From positions 1-33,711 of the forward strand of contig CAIWHK010000030.1 of NCBI GenBank assembly GCA_903912525.1: a stretch of 33,711 nucleotides of DNA, given 5' to 3'. A model generated the notes under the pieces. The model did no database searches. It was given only the letters and a program-made list of their open reading frames with translations, and had not been told where the DNA came from. The DNA is from an uncultured bacterium (GTDB taxonomy: Bacteria; Krumholzibacteriota; Krumholzibacteriia; LZORAL124-64-63). Made by a program: the position numbers and the translations under genes. Below, one piece after another: positions 8,516-17,800 of this stretch (position 1 is the stretch's first letter; every line of letters begins with the position of its first letter).

Positions 8516-8555
8516 AAACGAGAGACGGACTCCTCACGGAGTCCGTCTCTCGTTT
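8516..8555. terminator. Bidirectional intrinsic terminator
   Basis: A perfect 18-bp inverted repeat with a TCAC loop (arms 8516-8533 and 8538-8555) has an A-run on its left edge and T's on its right. It lies between the convergent genes pfkA and the 8576-9463 gene and would end transcription from both sides. Confidence 0.9.
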
Positions 8556-8575
8556 CTGCCCCTGCGCTGCGCCGG

Positions 8576-9463
8576 TCAGCGGGCCGTGCAGGCCTGCACG
8601 TAGCTGTTGGCGTACTCGAACCAGTTCAAGCGCGCCATGCCGACCACGTGCCCGATCACCGGGTGGGCGATCTGGCGCGCCACGGGATCGTCCTGCAGCA
8701 CGACCAGCGTGAAGGCGCCGATCAGCGGCAGGTCCTTCGACTTGATCAGGTGCAGCATGAAGTCGCCGCCGGGAGTGAGGTCGACCACCTGCAGCGAGCC
8801 CTTGTTGCCGATCAGGTACCAGGCGTAGTCCTCGGGCTTCGCATTCAGCCGGGCCTCGGGGGACAAGTCGTGCTTCGGCACATAGGCGATGCGCTCGTAG
8901 GCACTCTTCACCAGGCGGAACGACTCGCCTTCCTTCTGCGGCATGAAATCCAGCTTGGCCTCCTGGATGGCCGCTGCGTCCCAGCCGATCTCGGGCAGCG
9001 CGGCGCCGGGGGCCTGCAGGTCGATCTGGTTGGCCGACAGCAAGCGCGGCAGCACGAGCGGGTACGGACGCGGGAGGCTGTCGGCCTCGACCACACCGTT
9101 CCGCTTGATGCGCTGCAGGGCAAGGTGCATCGGCTTGGGCGTGAACTCCTTGCGCACGCCGATCTGCGTTCCGGGCAGCTTGGCGACCATCCCCTCGAGG
9201 TCCTTGCAGACGATGAACTCAAGGACGTTGCCCTCGCGCACGACGCCCGTGCCGCCACGGACGAACTCGAACGCCGGGGCGTCGATCTCGAACAGGAAGC
9301 CGGGGCTCAGCGTGTCGCCGACCGCGATCTTCCGCAGGGAGGTGTGAAGGTACGGGTCGACCGTTTCCTTCTTCTTGATGCCGACCACGGCCACGACGGA
9401 AATCGCCAGAATGCCCGCCAGCAGGAAGACCAACAGGCGAAGGCGGGGAGTGGCACCGAACAT
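8576..9463 (-). CDS. Unknown membrane-anchored protein
   Basis: I do not recognise a family. The 295-residue protein starts with a short basic segment (RLR), then a hydrophobic helix at about residues 9-30 ending in KKK, which fits a signal anchor with the remainder outside the cytoplasm. The remainder is a mixed alpha/beta soluble domain without repeats or obvious catalytic motif and with only two cysteines. The start is well supported: GGGAGG lies seven bases before the ATG. It has its own candidate promoter (9622-9649) and its 3' end meets the bidirectional terminator, so it is probably monocistronic. Confidence 0.75.
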   Translation of the reverse strand: MFGATPRLRLLVFLLAGILAISVVAVVGIKKKETVDPYLHTSLRKIAVGDTLSPGFLFEIDAPAFEFVRGGTGVVREGNVLEFIVCKDLEGMVAKLPGTQIGVRKEFTPKPMHLALQRIKRNGVVEADSLPRPYPLVLPRLLSANQIDLQAPGAALPEIGWDAAAIQEAKLDFMPQKEGESFRLVKSAYERIAYVPKHDLSPEARLNAKPEDYAWYLIGNKGSLQVVDLTPGGDFMLHLIKSKDLPLIGAFTLVVLQDDPVARQIAHPVIGHVVGMARLNWFEYANSYVQACTAR

Positions 9464-9621
9464 GTAAGAACCTCCCAAAGGTCGGCGGGTCCAGCCGGTG
9501 GGATGCAAGACCGATGGCAATGGGCCGGGGTCGGACGCGGCGCGCCCGGTGCCCTGCCCTGCGGTATCCTTGTGGTGTTCCGGCCGGCGCGCCTGGCGCG
9601 TCCGGCGTCCCTGAAATTGGG

Positions 9622-9649
9622 ATAACATCCCCGAAAATGCAAATGTTAA
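9622..9649 (-). promoter_or_regulatory. Candidate promoter of the 8576-9463 gene
   Basis: The minus strand has TTAACA (9649-9644, 5 of 6 to the -35 consensus), a 16-bp spacer and TGTTAT (9627-9622, 4 of 6). This is one of the few A/T-rich patches in the 220-base gap. The 5' leader would be about 150 bases; I see no riboswitch-like structure in it. Confidence 0.4.
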
Positions 9650-9675
9650 CGGCCCGGTCCCAGCCCCGGCCCTCC

Positions 9676-9695
9676 CCCCGCCTCTACAGGCGGGG
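9676..9695 (-). terminator. GC-rich hairpin containing the stop codon of the upstream gene
   Basis: A perfect 8-bp inverted repeat CCCCGCCT/AGGCGGGG (9676-9683 and 9688-9695) has a 4-base loop. The TAG stop of the 214-residue protein (9686-9684) lies in that loop. There is no U-tract, so it may act as a Rho-type pause or an mRNA 3' stabiliser rather than a classical terminator. Confidence 0.4.
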
Positions 9696-10328
9696 CAGGC
9701 GGCGCGCCAACCTTGCCACGTCCCTCTGCCCGGGCGCGACGCCATCCCAGATTTCCTGGAAGATCGTCCAGTGTTCCGGCATCAGGATCCCGGCCTGGGA
9801 GAACAGGCGGCTGAAACGGCGGCGGCGCTCGGCCAGCGGGTACCCGGGCAGCCCGGCCCCGCACAACCGACCGTCGACGCCGATGGCCCACGCCGCGGCG
9901 AAGGCCTCGGCCAGGCCGGCCGGCACCAGCGAGGGGTCCAGTTCGCGGCGGACCAGGTCCCGGATCACAAGCAAATGATGATGCAGGAAGACCTCGGCCC
10001 GCGTCCGCGAGAAATCGCCCGCGGCGGCCGGGAACCCGACGTTTGCCGGCCCCGGGCAGTCCCAGACGGCAACAGGCGGACCTGCCGCCGCGCGCGGGGC
10101 CAGAAAGGCGTCCGGGTGGCAGTAGAGGGTCAATTCGCGCCCCAGCGTGCCGCGCACCGGCTGCACCCAGGCGTTGTCGTCGCCGACAAGGTCGTCGGCG
10201 CAGATGACAAGACGGTCCAGCGCGGACGCCATGTCCAGCGCCGCCAGCGCCGACTGCGCGCCCTCGCCGACCAGGTCGGCCAACGCTGCGTCCAGGCCGA
10301 CGCACACGACCCGCGTCCCGCCGGGCAT
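9684..10328 (-). CDS. Unknown 214-residue protein, cotranscribed with tryptophanase
   Basis: No family recognised. The protein appears soluble: no signal peptide or membrane helix. A His-rich helix (EVFLHHHLLVIRDLVRRELD, about residues 113-132) is the most striking feature and could bind a metal, and a WDCPGP segment (about 89-94) precedes it. Only four nucleotides separate it from the tnaA-like stop, so both are likely on one transcript. A role linked to tryptophan or indole metabolism is conceivable from position only. Confidence 0.7.
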   Translation of the reverse strand: MPGGTRVVCVGLDAALADLVGEGAQSALAALDMASALDRLVICADDLVGDDNAWVQPVRGTLGRELTLYCHPDAFLAPRAAAGPPVAVWDCPGPANVGFPAAAGDFSRTRAEVFLHHHLLVIRDLVRRELDPSLVPAGLAEAFAAAWAIGVDGRLCGAGLPGYPLAERRRRFSRLFSQAGILMPEHWTIFQEIWDGVAPGQRDVARLARRLPRL

Positions 10329-10332
10329 GGCG

Positions 10333-11733
10333 CTACAGCCCCGCCAGCAGCGGACCGCCGCCCACCGGCCGCAGCACCGCTGTAAAGTGGCGCAGCGAAG
10401 GCGGCTCCCAGGTCACTTCCAGGCCGTTCAGGCGCTCGCCCAGCGCCATCACCTTCGCGCAGGCATCGGCCACGTAGTCCAGCTGCGTGTGCGTGTACAC
10501 GCGCCGCGGCACCGCCAGCCGCACCAACTCCATCTCGGGCGGCACCAGCTTACCTGTGTCCGGGTCGCGATGCTCGAACATCAGGCTGCCGATCTCGACC
10601 GCTCGCACGCCGGCCTCGACATAGAGCGCGGCCGTCACGACCTGCGCGGGAAACTGCGCCTGCGGGATGTGCGGCAGCATGCGCTTGGCGTCCAGGTACA
10701 CGGCGTGGCCGCCGGTCGGCTTCAGGTGCGGCACGCCCAGCTCGTCGAGGCGCTCGCCCAGGCGCGCCACCTGCCCGATGCGATAGGCCAGGTAGTCGGG
10801 GTCGAGCACCTCGCGCAACCCCTGCGCGACGGCGGCGAGGTCGCGTCCGGCCAGGCCGCCGTAGGTGGGAAATCCCTCGCGCAGGATCAGCAGGTTGGTC
10901 GCCGCCTGCGCCCAGTCGTCGTTGTCGAGGCAGAGGAAGCCGCCGATGTTCACCAGCGCATCCTTCTTGGCGCTCATCGTGCAACCGCTGCCAAGCGCGA
11001 ACATCTCGCGGCAGATGTCCTTGATGCCGACGTCGCGATACCCGGCCTCGCGCTGCTGGATGAACCAGGCGTTCTCGGCGAAGCGACAGGCGTCGAAGAT
11101 GAGCGGCACGCCCATCTCGCGACAGAACGCAGCGACGGCCTTGGCGTTCCCCATCGAGACCGGCTGGCCGCCGCCGCTGTTGTTGGTGATGGTCAGCATC
11201 ACGAACGGGATGCGGTCCTTGCCGTATTTCTCGAAAGCCTGCGACAGCTTGCGCAGGCTCATGTCGCCCTTGAACGGCGCCTCGAGCCGCGGGTCGAGCC
11301 CGGCGTCGTCCACGCAGTCGAGTGCGATGCCGCCGACGTGCTCGACGTTTGCACGCGTCGTGTCGAAGTGGATGTTGTTGGGCACGACCATGCCGGGCTT
11401 GACCATCGCCGTGAACAGCAGGCCTTCGGCGGCGCGTCCCTGGTGTGTAGGGATGACATGCTTGTAGCCGAAGATGTCGCGGATGGTGTCCTCGAAATCC
11501 TTGAACGAGCGACTGCAGGCGTAGGCCTCGTCACCGCTCATCAGCGCGGACCACTGCAGGTCGCTCATCGCGCCGGTGCCGCTGTCGGTCAAGAGATCGA
11601 CGTAGATGGCGCTCGACGGCACCTTGAAGACGTTGTAGCCGGCCGCGACCAGCAGGCGCTGGCGTTCCTCGCGACTGGTGCGCTCGATCTTCTCGACGAC
11701 CTTGATGCGATAGGGTTCGAAGGCGAAATCCAT
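10333..11733 (-). CDS. tnaA: Tryptophanase (tryptophan indole-lyase) of the tryptophanase / tyrosine phenol-lyase family
   Basis: PLP-dependent beta-eliminating lyase, here predicted to release indole, pyruvate and ammonia from tryptophan. The protein has 466 residues (family 456-471). SAKKDAL carries the PLP lysine K257. Specificity positions favour tryptophanase over tyrosine phenol-lyase (TPL): D124 in FDTTR (Thr in TPL, Asp in tryptophanase), I381 in VEIGS (Arg in TPL), and H449 in LRHFTA (His463 of E. coli TnaA, Phe in TPL). Some segments (NIGGFL, PRRVYT) look TPL-like. The ATG follows AGGGAG at good spacing. No Trp-containing TnaC leader peptide and no TnaB permease are present. The neighbouring 214-residue gene follows four bases downstream. 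Confidence 0.88.
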   Translation of the reverse strand: MDFAFEPYRIKVVEKIERTSREERQRLLVAAGYNVFKVPSSAIYVDLLTDSGTGAMSDLQWSALMSGDEAYACSRSFKDFEDTIRDIFGYKHVIPTHQGRAAEGLLFTAMVKPGMVVPNNIHFDTTRANVEHVGGIALDCVDDAGLDPRLEAPFKGDMSLRKLSQAFEKYGKDRIPFVMLTITNNSGGGQPVSMGNAKAVAAFCREMGVPLIFDACRFAENAWFIQQREAGYRDVGIKDICREMFALGSGCTMSAKKDALVNIGGFLCLDNDDWAQAATNLLILREGFPTYGGLAGRDLAAVAQGLREVLDPDYLAYRIGQVARLGERLDELGVPHLKPTGGHAVYLDAKRMLPHIPQAQFPAQVVTAALYVEAGVRAVEIGSLMFEHRDPDTGKLVPPEMELVRLAVPRRVYTHTQLDYVADACAKVMALGERLNGLEVTWEPPSLRHFTAVLRPVGGGPLLAGL

Positions 11734-11828
11734 GTCCCGCTCCCTGACTCGAGGCGCCCGCCACCGCGCCGCCGCCCGCACGGGCCGGCGCCGAAAGGAA
11801 CATGGTCAACGCAGGCCCGCCGGACAAG

Positions 11829-11872
11829 CCCCCGGACCGGCGTCGCCAAAGGCGACAACGCCGCTCCGGGGG
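11829..11872 (-). terminator. Long GC-rich stem-loop after the giant gene
   Basis: Arms CCCCCGGA and TCCGGGGG (11829-11836 and 11865-11872) continue, after one mismatch, into CGGCG/CGCCG and then an inner TCGCC-AAA-GGCGA hairpin. It lies six bases beyond the stop of the 2033-codon gene and 95 bases before the tnaA start. There is no U-tract; a terminator or processing structure is inferred. Confidence 0.5.
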
Positions 11873-11878
11873 CCACCG

Positions 11879-14800
11879 TCAGTTGGCGTCGCCGGGCAGC
11901 GGCGAGCGCACCTGGTAGAGGATGAGGGCCTGGTCGGTCAGGCGACCGAGGACCTCGTAGTGGCGACGCGCCTCCTCCGTACCCTGGCACATGTAGACGC
12001 CGGCCGGCTGGTAGGCCCCGCCGGTGCGGGCGGCCTCGGCCAGGATCGCCAGCGGACGCGCGCCGCCCAGCGGCTGCTCGCCGAGGTCGGCCAGGGTCAG
12101 GATCCACCACGCCTGCCACAGCGGCTGCTCGAGCAGGTCGGCCGGCGCCGCGCGCCCCCAGGCGGCCAGGACCGCCTCGATGCGCTCCCGGGCCTCGGGC
12201 TGCGCGAAGACGACCTGGCCCCACGGCGAAACCGCGGCCGCGGCCGCGAACGAGGCGATGTCCGGAAGCGCCGTCAGCGGCCACGCCTGCTGCCACTGCC
12301 GGCACGATGCGCGCAGGGCGGGTTCGACGAAGCGCGGCAGCAGCGCCGGCGCGGGTCCGCCCGCGGTCGTCAGGTCGGCGCCGCCTCCAGCGGCGCTCGC
12401 AGCCAGGAGGCCGTGCCTGGCCGGCGCCAGGCCTTCGGCCGCGAGCGCATCGGCCACGGCCGCCAGCAATTCCCGCGGGCCCGGCAGCAGCAGCCAGTCC
12501 AGGCGCGGCTCGCTCGCGGCCAGCCAGCCGCGGTCCTGCAGCGAGGCCGCGATGTACTCGAGGTCGGCCGGCAGCGCAGCGACCACGCGCAGCACCGGCC
12601 CGATCTCCTCGGTGTCGCGCGCGGTGACGATGCGCGCGACACACTGGTCGAGGTTCGCCGCGTACTCCGCCAGCACCAGACCCTTGTCGCGCCGCCGCGA
12701 CTGACCGGGGTCCCGGTCGGTCGACACCAGCTGGCCGACCTCGGCCCACGGCCGCTTCGCAAGCCGGCGCTGCAGTGCCAGGTCGACGATGTCGTCCGCA
12801 CGCGGTGTCGTCAGGAACAGGTGCTCCCACGGTTCGAGGGCCGCAGCCGGATCCACGGTCATGATCAGGCGACGCCCACGCCCCAGTTGCGCGATGCGGT
12901 AGCGGGTCTCCGGCTCGAAACGCTGCACCTCGCACATCACCACGACGGCGCCGGACGGATCCGCACCCTCGGCCCCGCCCGGCCGTCCGGGATCGGGTGA
13001 GCTCCCCCGCGCCGGCACGCGCACGTCGAGCGGTCCGCGGAAACCGCGCTGCAGGCATTCACGCGAGATGAACGCCGCCGTCCCCGGGTCCGGGCAGTAG
13101 ATCGTCAGTTCACCCGGATCGGCGGCTTCGCGGTGCGCCAGTTCAAGACCGCGCACGAGCGCTTCGTGCCGACCCGACCCGAGCGTGCCCCGCAGCACCA
13201 GGAAATGCTGGTCAGCGGAGAGCCCGGCCACGTCCGCCACGCGCGCCACCACGGCCTCGAGGTTCTGGCCGCCGTCGCCGCCCTTGATCATCGTCCGGAA
13301 CGTACGCTTCGGGCCCGGCGTCGCGCCCGCATGCCCGTCGGGCTCTTCATCCCCGGCGGCCAGCCGCGCGGCGGCGAAGCGCCCGGCCACCAGGGCGCCG
13401 AGCAGTTGCCAGCCGTCCTCGCCCGCGCGCACCGTCGGGCTGTCGGCCAGGCTGAGCAGGTCCACCAGATGCATCGCCCCGGGGCACGCCGGCCCCAGCC
13501 AGCGCCAGTAGCCGAGCGCCGAACCGAGCGCCAGGAAGTGGCGCTCTTCGGCCTGCAGTTCGCTCACGCCCGTCTGCACAAGCAGACCGTCGGCGGTCGG
13601 AACCGCGACGCTGAGCACTTCGTCCAGGCGCGCGGCGAAGATCGCCAGTCCGTCCTGCAACGACGAGAGCACCTCGGCCGCGGGACGCGAGATGCCGACC
13701 AGGCGGCGCGTGCTGTAGAGCAGGCCGCGCGGGCAGGCATAGGTCAGGCCGACGTCGCCGAAGGCGCCGGCGCCCACCATCACAAGGAGCGTGTCGACGG
13801 CCGCGAGGTCCTCGGTCGCGATGCGCACCGGCGGGTGTTCCTGGTCGATCCAGGTGAGCCCGCCGATGGGAGCGTTCTCCAGCCAGTGCGGCAGGATGGT
13901 CGTCAGCGCGCCGCCGAGCTGCTCGAGCCGGCGCAGCACCTCGACCTGCCGTCGCGGCAGCATCAGCGCGTGGCTGTCGGTCGCGCGCCGCGCGCCCGGC
14001 GCGCGCACCGACGCGGCGGACAGGGGGTCGCCCGCCAGTCGCGCCACCCAGCGCAACAAGCCGGCGCCCTGTTCGACATCGGCGGCGGCCAGGCCGCCCA
14101 TCGCGGCCAGCCAGTCCAGGGGCAGCAACTGCCGGCCGGGCGGCGGCGTCGGTTCGTGTTCGGCGCCGTCGCCGCGGCCGGCGCGCTCGATCATCACCGG
14201 GCGCAGCCGCGCAAGCAGGCCCTGGAAACGGCGGATGACCGCCTCAGCGCGGTCGGCCGCCCCCACACCGGGGCCGAACTCGACCGGCGGCCGGCCGGCG
14301 TGGAAATCGTCGTCCGCCGTCCCGTCGATCAAGCCTCCGCCGGCGGCGCCGTGTCCCATCAGCCTCGCGCCGCAGACGCGTTCGACGAAGCGGATCCAGG
14401 GCGTCGGCATCGAGACCGTCTGCAGGATCACACCGTGCGCGCGGGCGTCGAGCAGCGCGCGCAACGCCAGCGCCGATTCCTGCGCCTCACGGTCACGCGC
14501 CGGCAGCCATTCGTAGAGGCCGGTCGCGACGACCGTGCGCGGCGGGTGCGCGGCCAGGAAGGCGCGCAGCGCGGGATCGCCGAAGTCGGCGGGCGTCACA
14601 CGCACCACCGGCGACGGGAAGTCGGCCGGGCCGTCGCCACCCCAGGCGGAAAGGCCGTCGACGCCGCCGGCCGCGACCAGGGACGCCGCGTCCGGGGGAC
14701 ACTGGTCGCTCACCAGCAGCACCCAGTGATCGAGTTCGCCCTGCTCCCAGGCCAGGCGCGTGCGCGCCGCCACGGCGGACCAGACGGGGTCGAGGTCCCC

Positions 14801-17800
14801 CACCAGAAGGTTGACGCCTGCAGGCATGCCCGCGTCTCCGGACCGCAGGAGTTCGTTGGCCGCGATCGTCGCGGCGCCGGTGCCCGCCCACTGCCGCGCC
14901 ACGGGCAGGAAGCGCCCCAGGGCCGTGTCCTGGTCGTTGGGCGCGAATCCCGGCAGGTCGAAGGTCCGGCAGGCGGTGTCGGCGGACAGCGCGGCAGCGC
15001 GCGCGCCGCTCCAGCCGCCGGGCTCGGCCGTGGCGTGGCCTGCCGTGTCATGGCCCGCCGCGCGCGAACGCAGCAGGCGCCACCAGCGTGTGTCCATGAT
15101 GTCGACGCCGGACCACGGGCCCGCCAGGCGCGCGGCGACTTCGAGCGCGCACAACCGGACGCGCCAGCCCAGGTAGGTACGGCGCTCGGCATCCGCATCG
15201 AGCCATTCCTGCCGTTCGTCGCCCGCCGCCATGGGAATGCCGCCGCCCTGAAGGCTCATCAGCGCGGGCACCACGAGCGGGCCACCCTGCCCGGGCCCCG
15301 CCGCCTGCGTGGCGCCGAGGAAGCGCCAGCGCGGGCCGGCTGCCGCAACCAGGCCAGCCTCGACCTGTGACCAGAAGGAACCGGATTCGCCGTCGTCCGG
15401 GACAACGACAGTCACCTGACCCTCGAGCTCGGCCACGCGCTCGGTCCAGGCGGCCTGCCCGGCCATCGATTCGGCCAACAACAGGCGCGCATCGGGAACG
15501 GCGCCGCGATCGGCAAGGCGCAACCGCGGCGGCCGCGCATCGGCCAGCGCCGCGCAGTACGGCGCCCCGAACACGCTGAGCCAGGTGCCGAGGATCTCCT
15601 CGAGTTCGCTGCGCAGCCAGACGGCACCGGTCAACAGCGACAGGTGCCGCCCCCCGCGCGTGTGCAGCAGCGCATGGAGCCCGCGGATCTGGATGTCATC
15701 GCGGCGCAGCAGGTCCCAGTGCACGGCGGCGCTGTCGAGGAAGACCCACGACGCGTCGCTGCCTTCGAACACGCCCCACAGCGCGTCGAGTCGCGCGGCA
15801 TCGGCGCCAAGGTGGTCGACCGAGCCGGCCACGAGCCCGGCCTTGCGCACGCGCTGGCTGAACTGCGCCGCCCACGTGCGGCCGGCGCCGTCGAGGCTCG
15901 GCTCCTCGCGCGGCAGGTCGGCCACGAGCACCGCATAGCGATCATACAGGGGCACCGCGCCGTCCGGGCGCGGGCGCACCTCGCGGAAGTCGAGCAGGTC
16001 GCCGTTGTGCGTCTCGACCAGGCGCGTCCAGTGCATCAGCGGCAACAACGCGTCGCGGCCGGGACCGCGGCGACCGAGCAGGTCTTCGAGCAGCGACAGC
16101 GCCGCATCGAGGTCGTGCACCGCGCCGCTGGCCGGGATCAGCGTGATCGGGCCGACGACGCCGCCCGCGACGCGGCCGAGCGCCTCGAGCCGCTCGAAGC
16201 GGTCGAGCACCACGCGCCACTTCTGCCGGCCTTCGCCCCAGGCGGCGATCACCGCCGGCGCGTTGCCGGTCGCCACGATCGCCAGGTCGCTGCGTCCCAG
16301 TTCCGGGGCCGCAGCCAGTTCGTCGGGCCCGGCCTCGGGTGCGGCAGCGCGCGCGACCGTCAGCGACCAGCCGTACGGATCAGGACGGGTCCACAGCACA
16401 GGCAGCGTCCAGGCCTCGAAAGTCTCGTCCATGGCGCGGCCCGCATCGTCACCCAGGCCGACGAACGCGTAGAGGAAACGACTGACCTGGTCGCCACGGC
16501 GCGCCATCGCGGCGACGCCCGCACGCAGCGCCGGATCTGCGGCGTGCATCCGGCTGCGCACCGCCAGCCACAGCAGGCCGCCGAGGACCGCGCCGGCCGC
16601 CGGTCCCTGCGGCCACGCATCACCCAGCGACGAACGACGTGGCGGCTCCAGGAGCGGGTGCCCCAGCGAGGGGTCCCAGCCGGTCCGCCACGGCTGCGTC
16701 TCGCCCAGCGCGATGCGCACCAGGGCGCCGCGTTCGGCGCCGGCGCCGGGCAACCGACTCTCGAGCACGGCGGTCAGGATGTCGACCGCCGGCCACGGCG
16801 CCGGGTCGTGTTCCCAGGAAAGGCCGATGGCCTGCGCGACCAGTTCGTCGGCGGCGATGATGCGGCCGGCACACGGGGCCAGGAAGGCGTCGATGGCCGC
16901 GGCTGCCTCGCCCGGCCGCCAGAAGGCGAGGTCGCGTGGCTGGTCGCCCCACCAGAACACCGCGGCCACGCGGCCGTCGGCTTCCACCGCGACCGAGGCC
17001 CAGGCCAGGTTGTGCTCGGGCAGCGGCCCGCCCTCGGGCCGACGGTATTCGATGCGCTCGATCGCGCGCTCGAAGCGCGGCGCCAGTTCCGAGCCCTGCT
17101 CGAGGCCGGCCGACTGCATGGCGCCGAGCGCCTCGTCGTACCGCGGCACGGGGAAGTGCACGCGATCCGTATTGCCGAGCAGTTCCAGCAGCCGCACGCG
17201 CGCCTCGCTCGCGCGCGGCGCCGGGCCCGGGCACACCTGAAGGAAGGCGCGGTAGAGTTCGACGCTGGCCGAGGCGCGGCCGAGCAGCCGGTCGGCGGTG
17301 ATCGCCTCGAGCCAGCAGCGCTCCTCTTCCATCCGGCCTGCCGAGCCGAAGTAGCGCGGCTGCAGAAGCTGCAGGAAGACCTGCGCCCACTCCTGCGACT
17401 CGGGCGAACCGAGGCGGAGCACACCCTGCTCGACGAACGACTCGAGCAGTTCGCCGCCCTTGCGCGCCATCCACAGGCGGTCCTCCTCGGACAGCGGGAT
17501 GTCGTGGCGCACCAGGTTCAGGTCGAAGGGACGGCCGGTGCGACTGGCGGTGCGGAACAGCCCCTTGAGGAGGGGAACCGCCGAGGCCGGTTCTTCGCTG
17601 AAGACGCGGCTGCGCGCGACCAGGAAGAGCGCCTTTTCAAGGATGGGCTGGTTACGCTCGGCGTCGTCCTCGGGGCGCAGCTCGGCGACGCGCACGCCTT
17701 CGCGCACGATCTTCTCGGCGGCGGCCATGAAGCGCTCGCGGAACAGCCCGGCGTGCCGCTCCCAGCGACCGGGGCGCACGGCGCCGCGTTGCCAGAGGCG

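Noticed and set aside
10333-11733. Calling this gene tyrosine phenol-lyase
   Set aside because: Despite TPL-like NIGGFL and PRRVYT, the substrate-determining Thr124 and Arg381 of TPL are replaced by Asp and Ile, as in tryptophanases.
11734-11827. A tnaC-like leader peptide before tryptophanase
   Set aside because: The only short frame with an ATG here runs into the tnaA gene in another frame and has no tryptophan codon; no TnaC-like attenuation can be supported.
10147-11925. 592-codon plus-strand open frame
   Set aside because: Opposite the tryptophanase gene; His/Arg-rich shadow translation.
13133-15370. 745-codon plus-strand open frame
   Set aside because: Antisense shadow of the giant gene; no start signal and low-complexity Arg-rich translation.
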